Assembly (NCBI RefSeq): GCF_021173675.1
Contig: NZ_JAIHON010000003.1
Coordinates: 372,001 to 436,000 of the forward strand
DNA: 64,000 bases
Direction: 5' to 3'
From: Streptomyces lincolnensis
Lineage (GTDB): Bacteria; Actinomycetota; Actinomycetes; Streptomycetales; Streptomycetaceae
The notes under the pieces are model-generated. The model was not told the origin of the DNA, ran no database searches, and worked only from the letters and a program-made list of their open reading frames with translations. The translations under genes were made by a program, and so were the position numbers. Shown here one piece after another: positions 35,076 through 42,104 of this stretch (positions within the stretch are counted from its first letter, which is position 1; every line of letters starts with the position of its first letter).

Positions 35076-36404
35076 TCAGGTGGTGTGCTGGGTGGTGGAC
35101 AGGCCGAGCGCCCTGAGGTCGGGCATGGTCCCTTCCTGGGCGGTGCGCAGGGACTCGACGAGCGAGCCCCGGCCGGCCCCGGCGCGGGCGAAGGCGTCCT
35201 GCATGACCTTCTGCGTGGCGGTCATCCGCGGGCCCCACACCCAGCCGTCGCGGATCTTGGCGGCCTCCTGCTCGAACAGCTCGTAGATGTCCTGACCGCC
35301 GTAGTACGACCGGTCGAAGGCCGCGCGTCCGACGGCGATCAGGGCCGCGACCGCCGGGTACTGGCTGCTGGTGCCGCTGGAGAGCCGGGCGCGCAGGGCG
35401 TCCGGGTGGGACACCTGCCACTCGATGAACTCCATCGCGGCCTCGGGGTGCCGGCAGTCCTTGGTGACGGCGAACGTGGAGCCGCCGTGCGTGCCGACGG
35501 CCGGCCGGGCGGTGTCCCACTGCGGCAGCGGCGCGATCCGCCACTGGCCCTTCTGACCGGGCCGCGCGTTCATCTGCGCGCCCGCGTCCCAGGCGCCGCT
35601 GAGACGGGTCAGCACCAGCCCGTTGCCGATCTGCGCGTCGGCCTGTCTGCTCTCCACGGCGTTCATGAAGATGTCGTCCTGGTCGATGAGCCCCTGCCAG
35701 TAGGCGGCCACCCGGCGGCTGGGCGCGTCGGCGAGCGACACGTTCCAGGCCCCCTCGCTCGTGTCGAACCACTGGGCGCCCGCCTGCCAGGCGTAGGCGG
35801 CGAACTGGGTCATGCCGTCCGTGGGGAAGAGCACCAGACGCCGGTCGGACACCTTGCGGCGCACGGTGCGGGCCAGCTCGGCGAACTCGTCCCAGGTACG
35901 CGGTACTTGGAGGCCGTACCGGTCGAACAGATCGGTGCGGTAGTGCATCACCATCGGTTCGACGTCCAGCGGGACGCTGAAGGTCTTCCCCTGGAAGGTG
36001 GTCAGTCCGAGCGCCTGCGGCAGCAGCTTGGCGCGCAGGGTGTCGCTGACGAGGTCCGTGATGTCACGGGCGACGCCGTCGATGGCGAAGCCGGGGACCT
36101 GCGGGTACTCGATGGTGGCGACGTCGGGGGAGTTGCCGGCCCGCGCCGCGTTGCTGAGTTTGGCGTAGCCGCCCTGCCCTCCGGAGGGGATCTGCTGGAA
36201 GTCGACCTGGATGCGGTCGTGGGTCTTGTTGAAGGCGTCGACCACCTCCTGGCTGCCGCGCAGCGCGGACCAGAACGTGATCACCGTCTTGCCGGTGCTG
36301 CTCACTCGGGCTTCCGACGATCCGCTGCAGGCGCTCACGGCTCCTGTCAGCGGCACGGCGGCCGTCGCGGCGAGCATCGACCGACGGCTGGGTCGACCGG
36401 GCAT
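35076..36404 (-). CDS. Sugar ABC transporter substrate-binding lipoprotein
   Basis: A 442-residue extracellular binding protein. Twin arginines (SRRSML) precede a hydrophobic stretch and the lipobox VSAC near residue 25, so a Tat-exported lipoprotein is possible. VITFWSALRGSQEVVDAFNK and PDVATIEYPQVPGFA match CUT1-type solute-binding proteins. The ATG was chosen for its GGAGG 4 bases upstream and because the signal starts there. First structural gene of the uptake operon, behind a promoter with a palindrome and 122 bases after the regulator gene. The sugar is unknown; oligosaccharide is likely. Confidence 0.9.
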   Translation of the reverse strand: MPGRPSRRSMLAATAAVPLTGAVSACSGSSEARVSSTGKTVITFWSALRGSQEVVDAFNKTHDRIQVDFQQIPSGGQGGYAKLSNAARAGNSPDVATIEYPQVPGFAIDGVARDITDLVSDTLRAKLLPQALGLTTFQGKTFSVPLDVEPMVMHYRTDLFDRYGLQVPRTWDEFAELARTVRRKVSDRRLVLFPTDGMTQFAAYAWQAGAQWFDTSEGAWNVSLADAPSRRVAAYWQGLIDQDDIFMNAVESRQADAQIGNGLVLTRLSGAWDAGAQMNARPGQKGQWRIAPLPQWDTARPAVGTHGGSTFAVTKDCRHPEAAMEFIEWQVSHPDALRARLSSGTSSQYPAVAALIAVGRAAFDRSYYGGQDIYELFEQEAAKIRDGWVWGPRMTATQKVMQDAFARAGAGRGSLVESLRTAQEGTMPDLRALGLSTTQHTT

Positions 36405-36461
36405 GGCGCCTCCCGCGGCTCCTCGTGTCGTTTGGGGGACACGACTGTTCGGGACACGGGA

Positions 36462-36491
36462 ATCCTCAACGCGGTGACCGCAAACGGTCAA
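36462..36491 (-). promoter_or_regulatory. Promoter with TGACCG palindrome before the uptake operon
   Basis: On the minus strand TTGACC (36491-36486) and GAGGAT (36467-36462), spaced 18 bases, form a plausible promoter 58 bases before the binding-protein gene. A perfect inverted repeat TGACCG-CAAA-CGGTCA spans 36475-36490 and covers the -35. A second TTGACCG copy lies about 26 bases upstream. The DeoR/LacI hybrid regulator encoded just upstream is the obvious candidate binder. Confidence 0.5.
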
Positions 36492-36526
36492 GAGAGCGAT
36501 CAGAAGAAAATAAAGCGGTCAAACGC

Positions 36527-37627
36527 TCATACGGTGTGCGGGTCCACCGTCCGGGTCGATCCGCGCACGGTCAACGCCGGCAACAGCTCGACGCGCCGCA
36601 CCGACCCCTCCCGGGCCCCTGCCAGACGCTGGAGCAGCACCTGCGCCGCGACCCGCCCGACCTCCGCCTTCGGCGGGGTCACCGCGGTCAGCGGGATCGC
36701 GCCCAGCCCGGCCACCACGTCGTCGTAGGCCACCATCGAGCAGTCCTCGGGCACGCGTACGTCGTGTTCCGCCAGCTGCTGGACGGCCATCAGCGCGTCC
36801 ACGTCGCCGTGCACGACGGCCGCCGTCGCGCCGAGCTTGCGCAGCAACGCGGGTACGTCCGCCGTCTCCTGGTCCGTGTACGGCCCGGCGTGACCGGCCG
36901 CCGGGGAGCTCAACGCCCACGCCCACTCCTCGACCAGCGGATGGGCCGCGGCGATCTCGGTGAAGGCGGCCCGCAGGGTCCGCGCGGTGGGGCTGTCGTC
37001 CCGGGTCGCGAACACGATCCGCCGGTGACCGAGCCCCACCAGGTGCTCCACGGCCAGATGGGCGCCGTACCAGTGGTCCGAGCACACCGAGTCCAGGGCG
37101 TGCAGCGCGCTGCCGGGCCGCGGCCGGCGCTCCATCAGCACCGCCGGCACCTCCAGCGCGGCGAGCCAGCCGTAGTCGGCCTGCTCCACGGCGGGAGTGC
37201 GCCACCGGGGCGCCAACAGCAGGCCGCGCGCGCCGTCGGCGAGCGCCCGCTCCACGAGCGGGCGCTCCGCCCCGGCCACCTGGGGCGCGATGTGCAGCGC
37301 GATGCGGACGCCCGCCTCCTCCAGCACCGTCCGCGCTCCGTGCAGCGCCTCGTACAGATACGAGTGGCGCTCCGGGACCACCAGGGCGACCCGGTCCCCC
37401 TCCGGCTGTGCGGCACCGCTGCTGGGCAGCTCCTGTGCGGACGTCGTCGTGTGCACGACCCCGTGGCCGCGGCGGAGCCGGCCCTCGCGGGTCAGCTCCT
37501 CCACGTCCCGGCGCAGCGTCACCACCGACACCTGGAGCTCGGCGGCGAGATCCCGCACCCGCGCCTTCCCGCGCGCCTCCACCGCGGCCAGGATCCGCTG
37601 CCGCCTGAGATCGACCGGCTCCCGCAC
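36527..37627 (-). CDS. DeoR-HTH / LacI-sensor hybrid regulator
   Basis: A 366-residue regulator. Residues 8-60 form a DeoR-type winged helix (RRQRILAAVEARGKARVRDL, then LQVSVVTLRRDVEEL). The rest, from about residue 75, is a LacI/periplasmic-binding-type sugar sensor (RVALVVPERHSYLYEAL, VEHLVGLGHRRIVFAT, VAYDDVVAGLGAIPLTAV). This pairing of a DeoR head with a LacI sensor is known in actinobacteria but not the standard LacI form. It is the first gene on the strand before the uptake operon and probably represses it until the imported sugar binds. Confidence 0.85.
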   Translation of the reverse strand: MREPVDLRRQRILAAVEARGKARVRDLAAELQVSVVTLRRDVEELTREGRLRRGHGVVHTTTSAQELPSSGAAQPEGDRVALVVPERHSYLYEALHGARTVLEEAGVRIALHIAPQVAGAERPLVERALADGARGLLLAPRWRTPAVEQADYGWLAALEVPAVLMERRPRPGSALHALDSVCSDHWYGAHLAVEHLVGLGHRRIVFATRDDSPTARTLRAAFTEIAAAHPLVEEWAWALSSPAAGHAGPYTDQETADVPALLRKLGATAAVVHGDVDALMAVQQLAEHDVRVPEDCSMVAYDDVVAGLGAIPLTAVTPPKAEVGRVAAQVLLQRLAGAREGSVRRVELLPALTVRGSTRTVDPHTV

Positions 37628-37736
37628 GAGGCCTCCCGAGCGCGTCCATGTTCGTTTGATCGGATGCGCGCCATCATAACGATCGTCTCGGGTGGCGGTC
37701 CCTGTCGTGCGGGAGGAAACGGACTGGAGAGGGGTG

Positions 37737-38936
37737 TCAGCTGAGCGGGTCCAGCGTGAGGTACGCCTGCCGCGGGCCGCCGTCGTGGACGAGCGACTCG
37801 TGGTGGCCGACGTCGTCGAAGGCGAACGCGTACGCCTTGCCGTCCGCCATCTGCGCGTGGATGAGCCGCGCGTAGTGGTTGGTCGCCGGGTCCTGGTAGA
37901 AGTTCGCCGCCGAGGTGTCGGGCTGCTGCGGATTGACCAGCAGCGTGGAGCGGTTGAACCCGGCGCACAGTGTGCGCGAGATCGGCCCGCGCACCGCGTC
38001 GTTCGGGGCGTCCAGGAGCTTGTGGCAGCCGAAGACGCTGTCCGCGTCGGGTTTCTGGAAGCTGGTGACGACCGCGCCGGAGCCGTTGGTGAAGTTCATG
38101 ACGCCGCCCGAGACACGGCCGTAGTACCTGGTCCCCGGCTGGTCGGCGAACGGGGTCACCGTCAGCGTCTGGGTGGCGTACTTCTGCCAGACCCGGTCGA
38201 TGTAGCCGCTCATCACCGACGCCGGAAGCACCCCGCTCCCCACCCCGTGACCGGGGGAGAGCGCCCGCAGGACGGTCCCGTCGGAGCGGGTCCGCACCAG
38301 GCCGGCCCATCCGCCGGACTGTGCCCTGAGGCCGTTCAGCACCGCGTTGTAGCCACCCGCCTTGAGATGGCCGGTGTTCACCGTGCTGCCGTCGGCGCGC
38401 TGGACGCCGACCGCGTAGGGGGCGGAGAACATGTCGACCTGGGTGCTGTTGAGCCACAGGCCCGAGTCGTTGAGCGTGTACTCGGACCAGTTGAACAGGA
38501 TGTCGTGGTTGGGGTCGCCCGGATTCTGCACGGCCGGCTGCACCAGCCCGCCGGTGGCCAGCTGGAAGACGAGCTTGCGGCCGTAGGAGAAGTAGATCCG
38601 GCCGGAGAACTTGGGGATCCGGATCGTCTTCGCCTGCCCCGCGGCCGGCCCGGGGATGGACGCGTCGGGCGCCGGGACGGGTGGGGCGCCGCCGGCGGGC
38701 CAGGCGTGGAACGTGCCGTTGGCGTCGGCCCAGCCCTGCCGGCCGCTCGCCAGGTCCGTGCCGATCGTGTAGACGTACACCGGCTCACCGCGGCCGGAGT
38801 TGTTGGTCACCTTCAGTGGAATCGTGTCCGGCACCGCGGCCCGGGCGGGCTCCGGCACCGCGAACGTGAGCAGCGATCCCAGCAGCGCGGCCGCCGTGGC
38901 CAGGGACGAGAGCCGGGGTTTGAGTCCTGTGCGCAC
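37737..38936 (-). CDS. Secreted GH64 beta-1,3-glucanase
   Basis: A 399-residue exported enzyme with a signal peptide to about residue 33 (PARA-AVPD). IPLKVTNNSGRGEPVYVYTI, RIYFSYGRKLVF, LFNWSEYTLNDSGLWLNST and QVDMFSAPYAVGV are the thaumatin-like core of GH64, which cuts beta-1,3-glucan into pentasaccharides by inversion. FGCHKLLDAPND and PISRTLCAGFNR complete the family pattern. No carbohydrate-binding module is attached. It probably attacks fungal or plant glucan, and the operator 50 bases upstream fits induction by glucan breakdown products. Confidence 0.92.
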   Translation of the reverse strand: MRTGLKPRLSSLATAAALLGSLLTFAVPEPARAAVPDTIPLKVTNNSGRGEPVYVYTIGTDLASGRQGWADANGTFHAWPAGGAPPVPAPDASIPGPAAGQAKTIRIPKFSGRIYFSYGRKLVFQLATGGLVQPAVQNPGDPNHDILFNWSEYTLNDSGLWLNSTQVDMFSAPYAVGVQRADGSTVNTGHLKAGGYNAVLNGLRAQSGGWAGLVRTRSDGTVLRALSPGHGVGSGVLPASVMSGYIDRVWQKYATQTLTVTPFADQPGTRYYGRVSGGVMNFTNGSGAVVTSFQKPDADSVFGCHKLLDAPNDAVRGPISRTLCAGFNRSTLLVNPQQPDTSAANFYQDPATNHYARLIHAQMADGKAYAFAFDDVGHHESLVHDGGPRQAYLTLDPLS

Positions 38937-38959
38937 TCTCCACCTCCGTGGGGGTTCCC

Positions 38960-38981
38960 GGTACGAGGCTTGGTTCGTACC
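38960..38981. promoter_or_regulatory. Inverted repeat GGTACGA-N8-TCGTACC before the GH64 gene
   Basis: A perfect 7-bp inverted repeat with an 8-base spacer, between the GH64 start and the CebR-like palindrome. It may be a second operator or a leader hairpin. Confidence 0.35.
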
Positions 38982-38985
38982 TTTT

Positions 38986-38999
38986 TGAGAGCGCTCTCA
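38986..38999. promoter_or_regulatory. CebR-like LacI-family operator TGAGAGCGCTCTCA
   Basis: A perfect 14-bp palindrome 50 bases upstream of the GH64 start. It differs from the known Streptomyces CebR site TGGGAGCGCTCCCA at one position per arm, so a LacI-family glucan/cello-oligosaccharide repressor probably binds it. Confidence 0.65.
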
Positions 39000-39109
39000 G
39001 CGTCGCGTTGCGATGCGTACATGTCAATGTGTGCGGCAGGGCGGGAACGCCAAAGGGAACCGCCCCCTCAGGGCGGTTCCCCGGATCACACGCGCGCGGT
39101 GAGCGACGC

Positions 39110-39511
39110 TCAGCAGCGCCGCAGCCCGTACTTGCTCGGGTCGGCGTCGAACGAGCTGTGGGTGAACACCCAGTCGGCCGGCACGTACCCCTCCGTGCCG
39201 TCGACGCTCCAGTCGGGGACCGTGCGGTACCAGGTGGTGTTGTTGCCGCCGTGCAGACCACCCGTCGACCAGCAGGTGAAGTAGCTGAAGGTCGTCTTCA
39301 GCAGACCGTTGAACTCGCTCTCGTGCCAGGGCACATACCGGGTCGGCGCATCCCCGCGGTTGCCACACCACAGTCGGCCGTCGGTCCGGACGCCGCACTC
39401 CGCCGCCGCTCCCGCGGGTGCCGCCTGTGCGGAGGGGGCGGCCAGGGTTCCGGCCAGCATGGTGGCCAGCGCGGTGGAAAACATGACTGCCTTGACGCGT
39501 CTCCCGAACAT
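39110..39511 (-). CDS. Small secreted SH3-like protein
   Basis: A 133-residue exported protein: signal peptide to about residue 31 (SAQA), then a small cysteine-containing domain (ECGVRTDGRLWCGNRG, FTCWSTGGLHGGNNTTWYRT, VDGTEGYVPADWVF). The tail resembles the SH3-like fold of many small Streptomyces secreted proteins; GYVPADWVF is a typical last strand. An AGGAG 5 bases upstream fixes the ATG. A 16-bp palindrome lies in the divergent region upstream. Function unknown; peptide, wall or enzyme binding is possible. Confidence 0.7.
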   Translation of the reverse strand: MFGRRVKAVMFSTALATMLAGTLAAPSAQAAPAGAAAECGVRTDGRLWCGNRGDAPTRYVPWHESEFNGLLKTTFSYFTCWSTGGLHGGNNTTWYRTVPDWSVDGTEGYVPADWVFTHSSFDADPSKYGLRRC

Positions 39512-39587
39512 GGTTCTCCTTCTGTGAGCCGGCATACGAAGTCTGTCCCTGCCGCCGCACGCTAGAAGCCCGGGCCCCGCTGCGGTT

Positions 39588-39603
39588 CCTGACACATGTC
39601 AGG
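39588..39603. promoter_or_regulatory. 16-bp perfect palindrome CCTGACACATGTCAGG
   Basis: A perfect palindrome midway between the divergent starts of the small secreted protein gene (39511) and the DUF1579-like gene (39688), placed where an operator could serve either. The regulator is not known. Confidence 0.45.
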
Positions 39604-39687
39604 GTGCGCCGCGCCGATGAGTTTCCCGCGCGGACACCGTCTCCTCTTCTGCGGGGGCCGATCCACGACGAGCTGGAGGTGTGCGCG

Positions 39688-40146
39688 GTGAGCGGAGCGG
39701 TACGGCAGGAAGCGCTGGAGCGGTTGGACGTGCTGGTCGGAGAGTGGGTGGTGGAGGCCGGATTCCCCGGGCAGCCGGCGGTCGAGGCACGCAGTGTGTT
39801 CGACTGGACCCTGGACGGACGCTTCCTGGTCCAGCGCACCGAGGTGCCCCTCCCCGAGGCCCCGGACAGCATGGCGATCATCGCGACCGACCCGGAGACG
39901 GGCGCGTACACACAGCACTACTTCGACACGCGCGGTGTGGCACGGTTGTACTCGATGACCTTCGCCGACGGGGTGTGGCGGCTGCTGCGCGAGACACCGG
40001 ACTTCTCGCCCCTGTCGTTCCGGCAGCGCTTCACCGGCCGGCTCGGTGCCGACGGCGACACCATCGAGGGCGCCTGGGAGCTGTCGAAGGACAGCTCGGC
40101 CGACTGGGAGCACGACTTCGCCCTCACCTATCGCAGGAGCGGCTGA
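39688..40146 (+). CDS. DUF1579-like beta-barrel protein
   Basis: A 152-residue cytoplasmic protein. LVGEWVVEAGFPG, SVFDWTLDGRFLVQRTEV and MAIIATDPETGAYTQHYFDT resemble the lipocalin/DUF1579 small barrel fold. The GTG was chosen because GGAGGT lies 7 bases upstream; earlier starts lack a site. It is followed one base after its stop by a flavin-dependent nucleotide-binding protein and probably forms an operon with it. Function unknown. Confidence 0.68.
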   Translation: MSGAVRQEALERLDVLVGEWVVEAGFPGQPAVEARSVFDWTLDGRFLVQRTEVPLPEAPDSMAIIATDPETGAYTQHYFDTRGVARLYSMTFADGVWRLLRETPDFSPLSFRQRFTGRLGADGDTIEGAWELSKDSSADWEHDFALTYRRSG

Positions 40147-40147
40147 G

Positions 40148-40627
40148 ATGGGTGCCGCCGGAACACCCCGAGCGCCCGCCGAGACCGTGCGCGGCGTCAT
40201 CGGCACGAGCCTGTACATGGTGCTCGCCACCGCCGACGAGTCCGGCCGGCCATGGAGTTCACCGGTCTACTTCGCCCACCTCGACTGCCGGGAGTTCTTC
40301 TGGGTCTCCTCGCCGGAGGCCGCCCACTCCCGCAACATCCTGGTCCGCCCCGAGGTGGGCATCGCGGTCTTCGACTCGTCGGCGCCGATCGGCACCGGCC
40401 AGGGCGTCTACATGTCCGCCGTGGCCGCACCGGTGGACCGCGCGGACCTGGAGCGCGCGATCGAGGTGTTCTCCAGGCGTTCGATGCTGCACGGCGGGCA
40501 CGCGTGGACGGCCGATGACGTCGACGCGGCCTCGGGCACGGCGCTGTACCGCGCGGTCCCCGACGCCCACTGGATCCTGGCCAAGGACGGCCGCCCGGAC
40601 CACCGGGTGCGGGTCGACCTCACATGA
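40148..40627 (+). CDS. Pyridoxamine 5'-phosphate oxidase family protein
   Basis: A 159-residue split-barrel flavoprotein. YMVLATADESGRPWSSPVYF and FFWVSSPEAAHSRNILVRPE are the conserved FMN or F420-binding strands, and VGIAVFD follows. It lacks the phosphate-binding tail of true PdxH, so it is more likely one of the many actinobacterial FMN/F420-dependent reductases or a heme-binding relative than a vitamin B6 enzyme. Starts one base after the DUF1579-like stop and converges with the aldo/keto reductase. Confidence 0.8.
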   Translation: MGAAGTPRAPAETVRGVIGTSLYMVLATADESGRPWSSPVYFAHLDCREFFWVSSPEAAHSRNILVRPEVGIAVFDSSAPIGTGQGVYMSAVAAPVDRADLERAIEVFSRRSMLHGGHAWTADDVDAASGTALYRAVPDAHWILAKDGRPDHRVRVDLT

Positions 40628-40649
40628 CGTGCGCGACGGCCGGCCCTGT

Positions 40650-41627
40650 CTACGACACGGCACGTGGATCGAGCAGCCCGGCATCGACCAGGTCGGCCCA
40701 CAGGCCGTCGGGTGTCCCGGCCTGGAACGCCTCGGAGTTGAGGCGCACCTCCTCGGCGGTGCGCATGCCGATCACGATGCCCGCGACCGCCTGGTGCAGC
40801 AGCGGGAAGGCCATCGCTGCCTGAGGCAGGGTCACACCGTGCGCCTCGCAGACGTCGGCCACGGCGTGGGCGCGGCTGAGGATGTCCGACGAGGCGGGGC
40901 CGTAGTCGAAGGTGGCGTCGGCGGCGGGCCGCGGTGTGGCGAGGAGCCCCGAGTTGAAGACGGAGGCGGCCAGGACGGACACCCCGCGTTCGACGCAGGC
41001 GGGCAACAGGTCGTCGAGGGCGCTGTGGTCCAGCAGCGTGTAGCGGCCGGACAGCATCACCACGTCGGCATCGGTCTCCCGTACCAGCGTGGTCAGCCGG
41101 ACGGGGTCGTACATGCCCGCCCCGACGGCGCCGACCACACCCTGGGCGCGCAGCTCGGCCAGGGCGGGGAATCCGCTGCGCAGGGCGGCCTCGAAATGTT
41201 CCTCCGCGTCGTGCAGGAACAGCACGTCGATCCGGTCGACGCCCGTCCGGGCCAGCGAGTCCTCGACGCTGCGCAGTACGCCGTCCCGCGAGAAGTCCCA
41301 CACCCGGCGGTGCGTCGCGGGCACATGGAAGGCCTCGTCCCTGCGCCCTTGCGGGTCCTGCGGGACGAGGAGCCTGCCGACCTTCGTCGAGAGGGTGAAC
41401 TCCCGTCGTGGCGCCGTGCGCAGGAATTCTCCGATCCGGCGTTCGGAGTGGCCGATGCCGTAGTGCGGGGAGGTGTCGAAATAGCGGATGCCGCACTCCC
41501 AGGCGGCTGCCAGGGCCGCCGCCGCGGTCTCGTCGTCGAGCGGTGCGTACAGCCCGCCCAGTGGCCCGCCGCCGAAACCCAGCTCCGTGATCTCCACGTC
41601 GCTGCGCCCGAGTCGCTTCGTCCGCAT
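40650..41627 (-). CDS. Aldo/keto reductase
   Basis: A 325-residue TIM-barrel oxidoreductase. LGFGGGPLGGLYAPLDDETA opens the barrel; YFDTSPHYGIGHSERRIGEF carries the catalytic Asp and Tyr, LSTKVG the Lys, and LFLHDAEEH the His. VIGMRTAEEV near the end belongs to the NADPH site. It resembles the pyridoxal/L-fucose-dehydrogenase-like branch that acts on sugars. The ATG has a GGAGG 9 bases upstream. A single gene, divergent from the XRE/Tap-like locus. Confidence 0.87.
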   Translation of the reverse strand: MRTKRLGRSDVEITELGFGGGPLGGLYAPLDDETAAAALAAAWECGIRYFDTSPHYGIGHSERRIGEFLRTAPRREFTLSTKVGRLLVPQDPQGRRDEAFHVPATHRRVWDFSRDGVLRSVEDSLARTGVDRIDVLFLHDAEEHFEAALRSGFPALAELRAQGVVGAVGAGMYDPVRLTTLVRETDADVVMLSGRYTLLDHSALDDLLPACVERGVSVLAASVFNSGLLATPRPAADATFDYGPASSDILSRAHAVADVCEAHGVTLPQAAMAFPLLHQAVAGIVIGMRTAEEVRLNSEAFQAGTPDGLWADLVDAGLLDPRAVS

Positions 41628-41795
41628 CCGGTGGGTCCTCCTCGCTTCGTGTCCCTGCCTCGGCGGACGACAGTCTCGCTCCGCAGGCGCGGGAGCTCCA
41701 TCGATTTTCGCGCGGATCATCATGTTTCCTTCGATCGGACTATTCGTTCCTCGCATATTCTGTGAGCTTTGAGTGGTAGATTCGTCGCTGTGCGA

Positions 41796-42104
41796 ATGTC
41801 TCTGGAGGAGCGGGTGCGATCGGCGGTGGCGGCGTTGCTGTATGCGGCGGGTGAGTCGCAGACGGACCTCGCGACCGCCCTGGGGGTCAGTCAGGCGCAG
41901 GTGAGCCGTCGTCAGTCCGGCAGCGCGGCCTGGAGTCTGGCCGACTGCGACGCCGTGGCCACGCACTACGGCATCGACGTGCTCGACCTGCTGGCCGGAC
42001 CGACCCGGGCCTCGGAGTCCCTGCCCGTCGACCGCCGCCGGGCCGCCGGTCGTCCCGGGGCCGGTCGCCCGGGGGCCGCCCAGGAAGAGGGGGTGTCCCG
42101 GTGA
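41796..42104 (+). CDS. XRE-type DNA-binding protein (first gene of the Tap-like locus)
   Basis: A 102-residue protein. Residues 8-60 form a Cro/C1-type HTH (YAAGESQTDLATALGVSQAQ, then VSRRQSGSAAW). The C-terminus (RRRAAGRPGAGRPGAA) is rich in R-G-R/P, like an AT-hook tail. The stop overlaps the start of the Tap-like gene by GTGA. No clear ribosome site is seen; GTG at 41790 is an alternative start two codons upstream. Likely a DNA-binding regulator or partner of the locus. Confidence 0.75.
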   Translation: MSLEERVRSAVAALLYAAGESQTDLATALGVSQAQVSRRQSGSAAWSLADCDAVATHYGIDVLDLLAGPTRASESLPVDRRRAAGRPGAGRPGAAQEEGVSR

